From Treponema sp. J25 (lineage in GTDB: Bacteria; Spirochaetota; Spirochaetia; Treponematales; Breznakiellaceae): a DNA stretch of 64,000 nt. The stretch's first letter is position 1. Each line of letters starts with the position of its first letter. The DNA lies in NCBI RefSeq assembly GCF_004343725.1, contig NZ_PTQW01000016.1, positions 29,409-93,408 of the forward strand, given 5' to 3'. The notes below the pieces were generated by a model. The model was not told where the DNA came from and made no database searches. It saw nothing but the letters and a program-made list of their open reading frames with translations. Made by a program: the position numbers and the translations under genes. Shown one piece after another: positions 54,459 to 63,999 of this stretch.

Positions 54459-55963
54459 GATGAAGCCCCTCCTTCACTCGGACTCTTGCCGGTTATTTTT
54501 TTAAAGACCCGGCTAAAATAACATTGATCCTCGAATCCTACAAGGGCGGCCACTTCTTTCACAGAAAGCTCGGGATGGACAGCGAAGAGTTCAACCGCCC
54601 GGGCAATTCTTTTGTAGGTTATATATTCCATAAGTGTCTGGCCTGTGTATTTTTTGAATAGCTTGGTGATATATGAGGTGGAGATACGAAACCGTTCCGC
54701 CAAAACCGACAGGGAAACATCCTGATGATAGTGACCCTCCAAATATCGTAAAATCTCCTGAAACACCGGTGGCATTCCAGAGTTAGATTTAGATTTGTTC
54801 AAGGCCACATATAGCTGCTCAACAAGGGCCATCAGTTGTTTGCCTAATTCGGTATAATTGGCCGATTCAGCAAGGATAGTTTCAAAGTTATAGGTAAATT
54901 GGGGATATAAGAAATTCACCGGCTGTGAAAGTTCTGTAAACAGTCGAGAAAAAAGATGATTAAAATAGGATCTTACCTCAAAAAGCCGCCATTCTTCTTG
55001 TTCCATTATACCCAGGATCCGCTCTAATTCCCTCTGAGCATTATCAACCTGGCCGGTTTGAATCAAATAGAGCCATACCTTACCATCAGGTACTGAATGA
55101 TAAGAGAAATCTGACGGGGGCTCGTGAAAAATTTGTTTTTTGCCTAAAATTACTATTCTATCCACGATGGCGTACATCGTTTTTATTTGTTCATACAACG
55201 CCGCCTCTTTTACTGCTTGCTGAGGACAATAGATCGTATAATACGGAGCCTCTGACACACCTTCTATAAGATGCTGCATATGTTCATTAAAGGAACAGCT
55301 TTCCTTCTCTGAAAGAATAACATATTCCTGGGATTTCCTTCCCGACAATATAAAAGAATGAGGAAAACCGCCGCCATTCAAATTTTGAGCGCCATCTCCT
55401 TCTCCATTAATCTTATTTTGTGATTGCAACACATTCGATTCTTCGCTACCCCCATATAGTGTCTTTGTACCACCGAGCCAGACGAGGGCTAGCCAGTATT
55501 CACAACTTGGCTCACGGGGGATAGGATCATTCCCTCTTATAAGAGAACGAAGATAATTCCACTGTTTACGTCTTTGAGTAATATCTAGGTTTTCTTTAAT
55601 ACGGCCCAACACATCCTTGAGTGTTTGTATCGCAATAGGTTTTAAAAGATACTCTACCACACTCGTATGAATAACCTGTCGGGCATATTCAAAATCGCTA
55701 TACCCTGAAAGAATAATGAGGGGAATATCCGGATAACTTTCGGTAAGACGCCGAGCAACCTCAATCCCATCCATAACAGGCATACGAATATCAGAAATCA
55801 CGAGGTCCGGCTGTAGTGAAGCTACGAGTTGAATACCTGTTTCACCATTTTCCGCATTTCCAACAACAGAGAAATCAGGACAATATTCTCCTATTAGAGT
55901 AGTAAGATAGCGAGTTGCCGCCGGTTCATCTTCTATTATCACTATGCTATACTTTTTTCCCAT
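54455..55963 (-). CDS. YesN-type response regulator with AraC DNA-binding domain
   Basis: 502 residues. Receiver (1-125) with E-D-E-P near the start, phosphoacceptor Asp in D-I-R-M-P-V-M-D-G and K-P-I. A long unassigned middle (about 130-390) and a C-terminal AraC double helix-turn-helix (about 405-500) follow. It overlaps its kinase gene by 17 bases. There is no sugar operon on the same strand next to it, so the target is unknown. Confidence 0.92.
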   Translation of the reverse strand: MGKKYSIVIIEDEPAATRYLTTLIGEYCPDFSVVGNAENGETGIQLVASLQPDLVISDIRMPVMDGIEVARRLTESYPDIPLIILSGYSDFEYARQVIHTSVVEYLLKPIAIQTLKDVLGRIKENLDITQRRKQWNYLRSLIRGNDPIPREPSCEYWLALVWLGGTKTLYGGSEESNVLQSQNKINGEGDGAQNLNGGGFPHSFILSGRKSQEYVILSEKESCSFNEHMQHLIEGVSEAPYYTIYCPQQAVKEAALYEQIKTMYAIVDRIVILGKKQIFHEPPSDFSYHSVPDGKVWLYLIQTGQVDNAQRELERILGIMEQEEWRLFEVRSYFNHLFSRLFTELSQPVNFLYPQFTYNFETILAESANYTELGKQLMALVEQLYVALNKSKSNSGMPPVFQEILRYLEGHYHQDVSLSVLAERFRISTSYITKLFKKYTGQTLMEYITYKRIARAVELFAVHPELSVKEVAALVGFEDQCYFSRVFKKITGKSPSEGGASS

Positions 55964-57770
55964 ACTCCAGCGGTCCTCCGATGGTCACACAGCATCCTTT
56001 ATCCGGTTCAGACATAATACGCCACATTAAATAATTACCAAAATAAAGGTAGAGCCGCACATAGGTGTTTATTATACCCATAGAACCAATCCGCTGTCCC
56101 TGGGAAATCCCCTGAAAATCCACTGTCTGTCGAATTGAAGCAATTTTTTCATCAATATTTTGAAGAGTATCCTGGTCGATCCCCTGTCCATTATCTTGTA
56201 TTTCTACACACCAATAGGGCTCTCCCTGATATACCTTTTGATAGGCTTTTACTGAAACGTGCCGAACCCGTTGGACTTTTTGGAACCCATGATTAAGGGC
56301 ATTTTCTACGAATTGCTGGAGACTCATACGGGGTAACTGCACCTGCTCTACCGCCGGTTCTATCTGGATAGAAAATTCCAGGTTCTTTTCATATCGCTGT
56401 TTCATAAGGTATAGATAATTACTTACATGATCAACTTCCTGGAGCAACGTAACAATCCGTTCCTGGGTATCCGTCGCATATCGCAGCATTCCTGCAAGAC
56501 TTTCACAAATGGCTACGATATCCCTACTTCCTACTTCCAGCCCCTTGCTCGCAATAACCGTTAAAAGATTATAAATGAAATGAGGGTTAATTTGAGCCTG
56601 GAGAGCATCCATCTGGGCCTGTATCCAGGCTGTACGGGATTCTATTTCCTTTTGCAACGCCCCATCTAAGCGAGCAGTTAACTCCCGGAATGCCCGGTCA
56701 AGAGCAATAATTTCATCGTGGGAATGGTTAATAGGCGCCTTCTTTGATGTTTCCGGTAGGGACCCCAGATCGGTTTCTTCAATTCGAGAGATAATAAGGC
56801 GAAGGGGCTCCGTGAGTCTACGAGAAGATATGTAATTAAATACAAACGCAATGAGGACCAGTATAAACGCAAGCCCCCCAATCATCCATCGAAGTCCCAG
56901 AAGGGGTTGTAAAAAAAGCCTTTTATTCAGAATCACTATCACGGTAATACCCGTATAACTAGATCGATGATGAAGCACTAGTTCTTCCTCATGGGTAACG
57001 GGATTCTCCAGAAAAGAAGGTCGATCATACTCATGGGAGATGACATTGCGATACCAATCAACAGATAAGATATCCTGGCTCTGATAAAAAATGGTCCCAG
57101 CCGGTAAAAGGGCGAGTACAGAAGCATACCGAGTGTCGGGCAAAGAAAAAATCCGTTCCAGATCAGCATAGGAACGTTGTACCTCTAAAAACCCTGCTTC
57201 CCCTTCTGTTCCAGGAATAGCCCGGACAAAACTAAAAACCCGTTCCGAGACATTCTTTCCCCAGGGATCTTCATAGGGTCGCCAGATGATACCTCGGCCT
57301 CCTGCTATCTGTGCTTCCCGAAGCCACTCAATCTTCTCCAGCCGTGCGGGATCTATAGAAGATTGGGTATGCTGGAGAAAATTACTCGAAAAGAAATCTC
57401 CCCGCTGGTTAAAAACCACTACTCCATAAAAATGACGAAGGATCGAATACCGCATGATGGTATTCCGGATAGTCCGGATTGCTTCTGCAATAAAGATATT
57501 GTTTTCCACCTTTTCTCGATCAATCGCTTCTAAAGAAGAAAGGGCAGATTTGAAATCACTATCTGAAAGAATATCCGTGGAGATAAAATCCATTGGACGC
57601 ACCGTATCATCCAATTGAAGGTTCATCTTTTCTGCCATAAGAGCATAGGTGGAAATCCCATTCTGTTCATATAGGTGTGTACTATATGAATAAAAAGCCA
57701 GGGCAATACCCATAATAAGAAAGACCACAAAAAGGGAATAAGTAATAAGCAACCGGCTCTGGAAATGCAT
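55947..57770 (-). CDS. YesM-type sensor histidine kinase
   Basis: 607 residues with two membrane helices (about 10-30 and 285-310) around an outer sensor domain, a HAMP region, the phosphoacceptor motif Q-I-N-P-H-F-I-Y-N-L-L and an ATPase domain (V-E-N-A-L-N-H-G, Q-D-N-G-Q-G-I). It is the partner of the overlapping regulator. It is transcribed away from the gene at 57875 across about 100 bases. Confidence 0.92.
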   Translation of the reverse strand: MHFQSRLLITYSLFVVFLIMGIALAFYSYSTHLYEQNGISTYALMAEKMNLQLDDTVRPMDFISTDILSDSDFKSALSSLEAIDREKVENNIFIAEAIRTIRNTIMRYSILRHFYGVVVFNQRGDFFSSNFLQHTQSSIDPARLEKIEWLREAQIAGGRGIIWRPYEDPWGKNVSERVFSFVRAIPGTEGEAGFLEVQRSYADLERIFSLPDTRYASVLALLPAGTIFYQSQDILSVDWYRNVISHEYDRPSFLENPVTHEEELVLHHRSSYTGITVIVILNKRLFLQPLLGLRWMIGGLAFILVLIAFVFNYISSRRLTEPLRLIISRIEETDLGSLPETSKKAPINHSHDEIIALDRAFRELTARLDGALQKEIESRTAWIQAQMDALQAQINPHFIYNLLTVIASKGLEVGSRDIVAICESLAGMLRYATDTQERIVTLLQEVDHVSNYLYLMKQRYEKNLEFSIQIEPAVEQVQLPRMSLQQFVENALNHGFQKVQRVRHVSVKAYQKVYQGEPYWCVEIQDNGQGIDQDTLQNIDEKIASIRQTVDFQGISQGQRIGSMGIINTYVRLYLYFGNYLMWRIMSEPDKGCCVTIGGPLEYGKKV

Positions 57771-57813
57771 AACCCTTAGTATACTATACCTTCTTGCTTT
57801 TCATGAGCACCAC

Positions 57814-57844
57814 TTTACAAAACTACAAAAAAAAGAGGTATAAT
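57814..57844 (+). promoter_or_regulatory. Candidate promoter for the gene at 57875
   Basis: TTTACA (57814-57819) and TATAAT (57839-57844), 19-base spacer, about 30 bases before the start codon. The -10 is a perfect consensus. Confidence 0.45.
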
Positions 57845-57874
57845 AAGAGACAAAGAAAAACGTGTAGGGACGCT

Positions 57875-58495
57875 ATGGCACGAAAAAAACAAGAGATAAA
57901 TCCCCAACTTCGCAAGGACCCGGCATTTTTAAAAATGGTGGGGAAGGCCATTAAAAAGGAACTCGCCGAGTCTTCGGGGGACAAAAAAGAGGCCCTTCTT
58001 AGAGAACTGGCGGAACTACTCCCACAGCTTGATGAGGAGGGGCTCCAATTTTTGCTCGACCAGGGGCGGATTCATCTGTACAATATGAAAGTAGCAGAAC
58101 TTCAAGCCCTGGCAGAAGGGATGGCAGAACGTCCTGTGAGTCCAAAGACAGGGCGGTCATCTTCTTCCCCAAAACAAAAAGAGGATTCCCCAGCCTCCAG
58201 GCCGGTATTTCAGATAAAAGCAGGGAGCGGGGGCGGAAGCTATCACGTGGCGTACCAGGGGAAATGGAAGGTTTTTTCTGATACGGAGATGCTCCAGATG
58301 GTTCGTATGGTAAGTGGCCCTTCTGGAGAAGGAGGGCAGGGGTCCTCTTCAGAAAAAGCAAGGCGTCTGTATCAGTGGCTTCGTCAAGAGCGGGCCGATG
58401 TATTCCAGGACATTCCTTTTCAGGGACCGGCGGACCCACTGCTTATAGAATTTGTCAGTCTTTTACAAAAAACCTTTAGGATTAGGACCCAATAA
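57875..58495 (+). CDS. Protein of unknown function
   Basis: About 206 residues, cytoplasmic. It has a basic N-terminus, a charged helical region (about 20-85), a Ser/Pro/Lys-rich linker (about 95-120), a small beta segment (G-G-G-S-Y-H-V-A-Y-Q-G-K-W) and a helical end. No family is recognised. ATG 57875 (SD AGGGA) is preferred over the longer frame. It stands alone between the kinase and a barrel protein. Confidence 0.75.
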   Translation: MARKKQEINPQLRKDPAFLKMVGKAIKKELAESSGDKKEALLRELAELLPQLDEEGLQFLLDQGRIHLYNMKVAELQALAEGMAERPVSPKTGRSSSSPKQKEDSPASRPVFQIKAGSGGGSYHVAYQGKWKVFSDTEMLQMVRMVSGPSGEGGQGSSSEKARRLYQWLRQERADVFQDIPFQGPADPLLIEFVSLLQKTFRIRTQ

Positions 58496-58622
58496 AAACC
58501 CATCAATCCTGTTTCGTCCTGCGGTTCTCATATTATCATCTCCCAAATTAACGTAAGAGCGAAGCGGTTATCATTTAACAAAAATCTTTTTTGTAAATAA
58601 TCTGAGAAAAACGTGAAAAAAT

Positions 58623-58666
58623 TATAATATGCGTTACACTCAATATAAAAAGATTTACATCTTTTT
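58623..58666 (+). promoter_or_regulatory. -10 box and leader hairpin upstream of the barrel gene
   Basis: TATAAT (58623-58628) without a clear -35, then an AT-rich 8-bp hairpin AAAAAGAT/ATCTTTTT (58647-58666) in the untranslated leader, before SD AAGGAG. Confidence 0.4.
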
Positions 58667-58693
58667 TTAAATCCGTAACATAAGGAGTTTCAG

Positions 58694-59296
58694 ATGAAAA
58701 AAGTTGCTTTTATGTTGGGGGCGTTATTTTTTCTTTGGGGAAGCATGTCTTTCGCCGCAGATAAAAAAACAAGCACCTCACCGCAACCACCAAAGAAGCC
58801 AAATCCCATTTTTGATACGGGGGATATTGCTTTTACCGTTGGACTTGGCTACGGCTTTCTCTGGGGAGCAATTGATATAGCCGGTGGTGCCGAGTACATT
58901 ATAGGGAAATTTCTTATCGGCGACTTTCTTCCCTTTACATATGGTATTGCCGCGAGAGCTTCGTATTATTCCTGGAGTTCCGCTTATGATAGTGCCTATC
59001 GAGATACGTACCTGGGCGGTGGTGTTTTCGCAACCCTTCATTTTGGTTTAAAAGACTTTGATTTCCCTGAAGGATTCGAATATCTTCGTAATTTAGATAC
59101 CTACATTGGATTAGGAGCGGGATTTTACAATTGGAGCTATGGATACCCATCTAACACGGAAAGTGCCTTTAGAATAGGATTCCGAAGCACCGCGGGTATA
59201 AGCTACTTCTTTACTCCCAATATAGGGATTACCACAGAAGGTGGTTATTACGGATATTACTCAAGCGGCTTGTTAGGCATTATCATTAAACTATAA
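58694..59296 (+). CDS. Predicted outer-membrane beta-barrel protein
   Basis: 200 residues with a signal peptide ending S-F-A-A, a Pro/Lys linker, then Gly/Tyr-rich alternating strands consistent with an eight-stranded barrel. It ends I-I-I-K-L. No specific family is recognised; the style resembles small surface porin-like proteins of spirochaetes. Two strong terminators follow directly, suggesting an abundant, independent transcript. Confidence 0.75.
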   Translation: MKKVAFMLGALFFLWGSMSFAADKKTSTSPQPPKKPNPIFDTGDIAFTVGLGYGFLWGAIDIAGGAEYIIGKFLIGDFLPFTYGIAARASYYSWSSAYDSAYRDTYLGGGVFATLHFGLKDFDFPEGFEYLRNLDTYIGLGAGFYNWSYGYPSNTESAFRIGFRSTAGISYFFTPNIGITTEGGYYGYYSSGLLGIIIKL

Positions 59297-59326
59297 TAAG
59301 TGTTCTTTCTACTTTAAAAAAGCCTG

Positions 59327-59358
59327 AAAGAGCCCCCTATGATGAGGGCTCTTTTTTT
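59327..59358 (+). terminator. Rho-independent terminator of the barrel gene
   Basis: A 9-bp stem AAAGAGCCC/GGGCTCTTT (59327-59335, 59346-59354) merges into a T7 run (59352-59358). Confidence 0.85.
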
Positions 59359-59421
59359 AGCTCTGACCTTTGAGAAGTGGCCCTACGAGAGGGACCCCTC
59401 TCTTTCAACAGTACCCTTCTC

Positions 59422-59454
59422 GAGGGCCCCTATGAGTTGGGGGCCCTCTTTTTT
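59422..59454 (+). terminator. Second, stronger terminator
   Basis: A 9-bp GC-rich stem GAGGGCCCC/GGGGCCCTC (59422-59430, 59440-59448) followed by T6. Between the two terminators is a third small hairpin (GAGAGG/CCTCTC, 59387-59402). It also lies just beyond the convergent binding-protein gene. Confidence 0.85.
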
Positions 59455-59492
59455 ATTAGAAAAACTACCCTTTTATAACCTATAGAACTCCT

Positions 59493-60467
59493 CTATTCAT
59501 AGATTACGTTTTTCACTTCCGGGGTGTCGAGATTACTTTTATCGGCCCAGACATACCCAGAATCAATTCGTTTGGGAAGGGTCTCGCCTTTCAGGGCTTT
59601 TACGGCGGCTTCCACTGTTTTATACCCCATAAGAACCGGGTTCTGTTGGACCGCCCCTAACATGAGACCACTGCGAATCGCATCAAGCTGGAGTTTACCA
59701 GAGTCGTAACCAACCACGACAATTTTTCCCTCCATCTTTAGTTCCTTCACCGCATTCACGATTCCAATAGCCGACCCTTCATTGGCTCCAAAATACCCCT
59801 TAAGGTCTGGGTTCCCATTAATAACCGCTTTAGCTATTTCGGTGGATTTTAAATGATCCCCTCCACCATACTGGGGCTCCAATACCTGGATATCGGGATA
59901 TTTTTCTTTCATCCGCTTCAGGAAACCATCTCGCCGATCAATCCCAGTACGGCTCGTTTGATCATGCACCAGGATTGCCACCTTTCCTTTGTATCCGATA
60001 GCGGCTGCCAGTTTATCCGCCGCCACACCCGCTGCCACAATGTTGTCGGTAGAAACAGTGGTTAGAGGGATATCCGAATCAACTCCCGAGTCAAAAGCTA
60101 TAACGGGGATCTTCTTTGCCTGGGCCTGAACGAGCAAAGGAATAACCGCCTTACTGTCAAGGGCCGCAATACCCAGGGCTTTGGGATTTTTGCCGAGGGC
60201 AGTCTGGAGCATTTCGATCTGCTTATCTACCTGGGATTCCGACTCAGGCCCTTCAAAAGTAATCTGGACTCCTAAATCCCGGGCAGCATTCTCCGCCCCC
60301 TTCTTTACGGCCTGCCAGAATTGATGCTGGAAGCCCTTAGAAATAAGGGGGATATAGACCGTCCCTTTTTGTTGGGTAGTACCGCTTTGCTTATCTCCTT
60401 GCCCGGACGCAAAGACTCCCGCTAAAACCACAAAGAGGGACAGCGCTATAACCATGAGCTTTTTCAT
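59493..60467 (-). CDS. CUT2 sugar-binding protein (RbsB-like)
   Basis: 324-residue periplasmic binding protein of the ribose/xylose/galactose type, signal peptide ending F-A-S-G-Q-G. It has the two-lobed fold with D-Q-T-S-R-T-G and V-V-G-Y-D-S-G ligand loops. It is the last gene of the CUT2 operon. The divergent fucU gene suggests fucose or a related free sugar. SD GGGAGG. Confidence 0.92.
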   Translation of the reverse strand: MKKLMVIALSLFVVLAGVFASGQGDKQSGTTQQKGTVYIPLISKGFQHQFWQAVKKGAENAARDLGVQITFEGPESESQVDKQIEMLQTALGKNPKALGIAALDSKAVIPLLVQAQAKKIPVIAFDSGVDSDIPLTTVSTDNIVAAGVAADKLAAAIGYKGKVAILVHDQTSRTGIDRRDGFLKRMKEKYPDIQVLEPQYGGGDHLKSTEIAKAVINGNPDLKGYFGANEGSAIGIVNAVKELKMEGKIVVVGYDSGKLQLDAIRSGLMLGAVQQNPVLMGYKTVEAAVKALKGETLPKRIDSGYVWADKSNLDTPEVKNVIYE

Positions 60468-60520
60468 ACAAAACCTCCCTTTTCAGAATTCCTTTCCCTA
60501 TAGGAAAGGATTATACCTAC

Positions 60521-60537
60521 CATAGCCAACGGCTATG
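60521..60537 (-). terminator. Hairpin before the binding-protein gene
   Basis: 7-bp stem CATAGCC/GGCTATG with loop AAC, one of several small hairpins in the 171-base gap between permease and binding-protein genes. It may set their relative levels. Confidence 0.4.
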
Positions 60538-60638
60538 AAATAGCTACCTCCGTACTGCAGGCCCCAGGTAAATTCCCTGAAAGCCTCCCGTCTTGTTCTG
60601 ACAAATTTTCCCGGGCTTCTCCGTAGAAGAAAGCCCCC

Positions 60639-61586
60639 TTACCGAACCTTTCTCCTGAGAATGTCTAAATAGACCGAACTGATAACAATAAGACCGGTAA
60701 TCACCATTTGCCATTCCTGAGGAACCGAAAGGATACGCAACCCATTGGTAAGGACAGTAATAATAAAGGCCCCAATAATAGTTCCGAGGATATTCCCCTC
60801 CCCTCCAGAAAGGGATGCCCCTCCAATTACTGCTGCAGCAATGGCATCTAACTCATAACCGGGCCCCAAGGCGGGTTGGGCAGACTGGAGCCGACTGGCC
60901 ATCACAATTCCCGCGATACCAAAAAAGAGACCTCCCAAACTGTAAATCCCAATTTTCCACGCATCGGTGTTAATTCCCGATAACCGGGTCGCCTCTTCAT
61001 TTGAACCGATAGCATAGGTATAGCGGCCTACAATGGTCTTTGAGAGAATAAAAGCCGCAACAAGGGCGGAGGCAAAAAAGATCACCACACCGAGAGGAAT
61101 TCCCAGAACCGGAAAGGCCGCTATTTGCCCAAACACCGGTTTATCCACAAAATAAATGGGCTTTGTCCCCGAAAGAACCAGGTTAAGACCTTTGGTTATC
61201 ATCATCATCCCAAGGGTCGCAATAAAGGGCGGCAATTTCAGGCGGGCCACCGCAACCCCATTCAGGAATCCACAAAAGCCACCGGCCATTATTCCCATCA
61301 TAACACCCAGAGGTATAGGGAAATTCCAGAAGGAGATAAAAACTCCTGCCACTACCGATCCAAAGGTCATCACCGTACCAAGGGAAAGATCGATACCCCC
61401 GGTGATGATAATAAAGGTGATTCCGACGGCAAGAATACCATTTACCGAGGTTGCAAGAAGGATACCGATAATATTTTCAAACTTTAAAAAATTCGGAGAC
61501 GCAATTGCAAAAATAATGATAAGTAAAATAAGACTCCCAAAGGCAAGAATAGTCTGTAGGGTTTTCGTGTTCATTTTGCCTGCCAT
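60639..61586 (-). CDS. CUT2 sugar ABC transporter permease (RbsC-like)
   Basis: 315-residue membrane protein with eight to ten hydrophobic segments. It has the family motif T-G-G-I-D-L-S-L-G-T and the G-S-N-x-E-A-T-R-L-S-G-I-N loop that contacts the ATPase. It lies 12 bases after the ATPase gene and forms the channel of a monosaccharide importer. Confidence 0.94.
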   Translation of the reverse strand: MAGKMNTKTLQTILAFGSLILLIIIFAIASPNFLKFENIIGILLATSVNGILAVGITFIIITGGIDLSLGTVMTFGSVVAGVFISFWNFPIPLGVMMGIMAGGFCGFLNGVAVARLKLPPFIATLGMMMITKGLNLVLSGTKPIYFVDKPVFGQIAAFPVLGIPLGVVIFFASALVAAFILSKTIVGRYTYAIGSNEEATRLSGINTDAWKIGIYSLGGLFFGIAGIVMASRLQSAQPALGPGYELDAIAAAVIGGASLSGGEGNILGTIIGAFIITVLTNGLRILSVPQEWQMVITGLIVISSVYLDILRRKVR

Positions 61587-61598
61587 GGCTTTCCTCCT

Positions 61599-63098
61599 CT
61601 ATGAACGCATAGTTGCGTAGTGCATGATGGTTTCTTGAGTAGCCTGGGAAGCATCAAGCACCCCCGTAATACGACCTTCGCACATCACCACAATACGATG
61701 ACTCATGCGAAGAATCTCCGGAAGTTCCGACGAAATCATGATGATAGACTTTCCCTGTTCGGCCAGTTCATTCAACAATTTGTAAATTTCGTTTTTTGCG
61801 CCCACATCAATCCCTCTGGTAGGCTCATCAAAAATCAAAATGTCACAATCCCGGAGGAGCCATTTCCCGATGATAACCTTTTGTTGATTTCCCCCGGAAA
61901 GGTTACGTACCGCCTGATCGATGGTAGGAGTTTTTGTTTTGAGTCGTTCCACATACTCCGTGGTAGCCCGACGAGTTTGGCGGGTATTGACAACTCCGAA
62001 CCACGAAAGGAATCGAGGTAACGATGACATAACCGTGTTTTGTTCTACACTAAGGGAAAGGGCAAGACCGTATTGTTTACGATCTTCGGAAAGATAACCG
62101 ATCCCACAGGCCACCGCATCCCGGGGATGACGAATATGGACATGCTTTCCTCGAACAAAAATTTCTCCCGATTCCAGAGGATCGGCCCCAAAAATAGCCC
62201 GGGCCGTTTCGGTTCTTCCGGCTCCTAAAAGTCCCGCAAAACCAAGAATCTCTCCCCTGTGTAAGGTAAAAGAAACATCCCGCACCTGTTTGCCCCGGTT
62301 AAGGTTCCGCACCTCAAGTACTACCTCATCCCGAGTCTTAATTCCTTCCTTCCGGGCGGTTTCGTAGATTTCCCGGCCCACCATCTGAGCAATGATTTGT
62401 TCACGGGTTATACCTGAAATAGGATTTGTTCCAATGTAATGGCCATCCCGCATCACTGTTACCCGATCGCAGATCCTATTGATTTCTTCCATTCGGTGAG
62501 TAATGTACACAATACCGATGCCCTGCTGTTTCAATTCTCTCATTACCGCAAAAAGGTCTTCGATTTCGCTTTCACTGAGGGCACTGGTAGGTTCATCCAT
62601 AATAAGAACCCGCATGTTATACGAAAGGGCCTTAGCTATTTCTACCATTTGCTGTTTAGCTACTGTGAGCTCTCCTACCTTTACCGTCGGTTCTAAGGAA
62701 AGATGTATTTTTTCAAATAAAGCTCGGGTTTCATTATTAATCCGTCGATCATCAGTGAGAAACGGAACGCGCCGTGATCGTTCCCGACCGATAAAGATAT
62801 TCTGGGCCGCCGTAAGATGTTTCATGAGATTGAGTTCTTGATGGATGATACTTATGCCCAGTTCCTGAGCCTGCCGGGTCGAATGGATCTCCACGGGCTT
62901 CCCGTCAATTTCTATGCGACCTCCATCTTTCCGGTACACCCCCGCTAAAATTTTCATCAGCGTTGATTTTCCCGCCCCATTTTCACCCACCAGGGCATGG
63001 ATTTCCCCTCGTTCTAATTCAAACCGACATTTAGAGAGGGCTTGGACACCGGGGAAATGTTTATCAATATCGATCATCCGCACTAAAGGCACTGTCAT
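61599..63098 (-). CDS. CUT2 sugar ABC transporter ATPase (RbsA-like)
   Basis: 499 residues, two fused nucleotide-binding domains. The first has Walker [10 protein letters not shown] and Walker B I-M-D-E-P-T. The second has the degenerate Walker [10 protein letters not shown] typical of this family, L-S-G-G-N-Q-Q-K-V and [12 protein letters not shown]. It energises the importer with the permease and binding protein downstream. It is the only transporter ATPase in the window, and CUT2 ATPases do not serve CUT1 permeases. Confidence 0.95.
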   Translation of the reverse strand: MTVPLVRMIDIDKHFPGVQALSKCRFELERGEIHALVGENGAGKSTLMKILAGVYRKDGGRIEIDGKPVEIHSTRQAQELGISIIHQELNLMKHLTAAQNIFIGRERSRRVPFLTDDRRINNETRALFEKIHLSLEPTVKVGELTVAKQQMVEIAKALSYNMRVLIMDEPTSALSESEIEDLFAVMRELKQQGIGIVYITHRMEEINRICDRVTVMRDGHYIGTNPISGITREQIIAQMVGREIYETARKEGIKTRDEVVLEVRNLNRGKQVRDVSFTLHRGEILGFAGLLGAGRTETARAIFGADPLESGEIFVRGKHVHIRHPRDAVACGIGYLSEDRKQYGLALSLSVEQNTVMSSLPRFLSWFGVVNTRQTRRATTEYVERLKTKTPTIDQAVRNLSGGNQQKVIIGKWLLRDCDILIFDEPTRGIDVGAKNEIYKLLNELAEQGKSIIMISSELPEILRMSHRIVVMCEGRITGVLDASQATQETIMHYATMRS

Positions 63099-63143
63099 AC
63101 CTAACCTCGATAGTATGATAGGTCAGGTTTTTTATGCGGTATG

Positions 63144-63178
63144 TAGAAAATTCTCTGAAAAAGGGTAAAAATTTTCTA
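63144..63178. repeat. Inverted repeat in the divergent ATPase/fucU promoter region
   Basis: Perfect 9-bp arms TAGAAAATT (63144-63152) and AATTTTCTA (63170-63178) separated by 17 bases. The centre-to-centre distance of about 26 bases fits a pair of operator half-sites. Regulator unknown. Confidence 0.4.
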
Positions 63179-63255
63179 AAAGTTTTCTCTTTCCGTGAGA
63201 AGAAAAACATTTTACAATAATGAACACTTCCCAGGGATCTACACAGTTATTTCCC

Positions 63256-63288
63256 GCATCCCATTATCAGGGGATGTAAAAACATCCC
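63256..63288 (+). promoter_or_regulatory. Mutually exclusive hairpins in the fucU leader
   Basis: The central GGGATGT (63271-63277) can pair with the upstream GCATCCC (63256-63262) or the downstream ACATCCC (63282-63288), so only one hairpin can exist. The second has an AAAA loop. It lies about 60 bases before the fucU start, without a U-tract. Confidence 0.4.
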
Positions 63289-63349
63289 TTCGTAGGTCAC
63301 CAGGAGGGTCGATACCGTTACACATCATTTTTTATAGGAGGAACTTTGT

Positions 63350-63781
63350 ATGCTTATTGGTATTTCGCCGGTCATCGGACCAGATCTCCTCAATGTTTTG
63401 TATCGCATGGGCCACGGAGATGAATTGGTACTGGCAGATGCCTTTTTCACAGGCGATTCATTAAACAGCCGGGTTATTCGGGCCGACGGGCTACGGATTC
63501 CTGAGTTGCTCGATGGGATTCTTGCCCTTATCAACCTGGATACCTACGTGAAAGACCCCGTGGTAATGATGCAACCGGTTCCCGGAGACTATCTGGATCC
63601 CGACGTCGAAGCCTCGTACCGGCGGGTAATTGACAAACACTGGCCGGCTACCCCCCCTATCGTTCGTATGGAACGCTTTGCCTTCTATGAGCGAGCCCGC
63701 AAAGCCTTTGCGGTGGTTATGACCGGCGAAACAGTAAAATATGGGAACATCATCATTAAAAAGGGGGTTATCCCGGTGTAA
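63350..63781 (+). CDS. fucU: L-fucose mutarotase (RbsD/FucU family)
   Basis: 143 residues aligning end to end with E. coli FucU, which interconverts alpha and beta anomers of L-fucose. It shows the catalytic His22 in M-G-H-G-D-E, V-I-R-A-D-G-L, F-A-F-Y-E-R-A and K-Y-G-N-I-I-I-K-K-G. The start has a perfect AGGAGG. It is divergent from the CUT2 transporter, linking that importer to fucose or a similar sugar. A ribose role is less likely because the sequence follows FucU more than RbsD. Confidence 0.92.
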   Translation: MLIGISPVIGPDLLNVLYRMGHGDELVLADAFFTGDSLNSRVIRADGLRIPELLDGILALINLDTYVKDPVVMMQPVPGDYLDPDVEASYRRVIDKHWPATPPIVRMERFAFYERARKAFAVVMTGETVKYGNIIIKKGVIPV

Positions 63782-63870
63782 CAGAGAGCCCCCTTTGTTA
63801 ATGAGGGGTCATACAATGGTGCCCTGGTGGGGCTTTTTCTGTGTATTCTGCCGGGCCGTCATAGAAAGCG

Positions 63871-63999
63871 TTAAAACCCCGCCGGCAGGGTCTTCTCTTC
63901 TGCTTCCGCCACCATCTCGGTGGCCTCTTCTTCGGCGCAGGTACCCCCCGTTTCGATTACTCCCCCGGCGGCTTCGCAACTCGTCTTAAAGTGGGCTAT
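63871..63999 (-). CDS. C-terminal end of an unknown reverse-strand gene (runs off window)
   Basis: An open reverse-strand frame from the right edge to TAA at 63873-63871 encodes 42 residues rich in Ala and Glu (ending E-E-K-T-L-P-A-G-F). The composition looks like real coding sequence, unlike the opposite frame. No family can be named from the fragment. It is convergent with fucU, with a weak GC hairpin and T5 (near 63786-63837) between them. Confidence 0.45.
   Translation of the reverse strand: MAHFKTSCEAAGGVIETGGTCAEEEATEMVAEAEEKTLPAGF

Noticed and set aside
63741..63989. 82-codon forward frame after fucU
   Set aside because: It overlaps the end of fucU, has a Pro/Arg/Leu-rich random composition, and the opposite strand carries a better coding frame.
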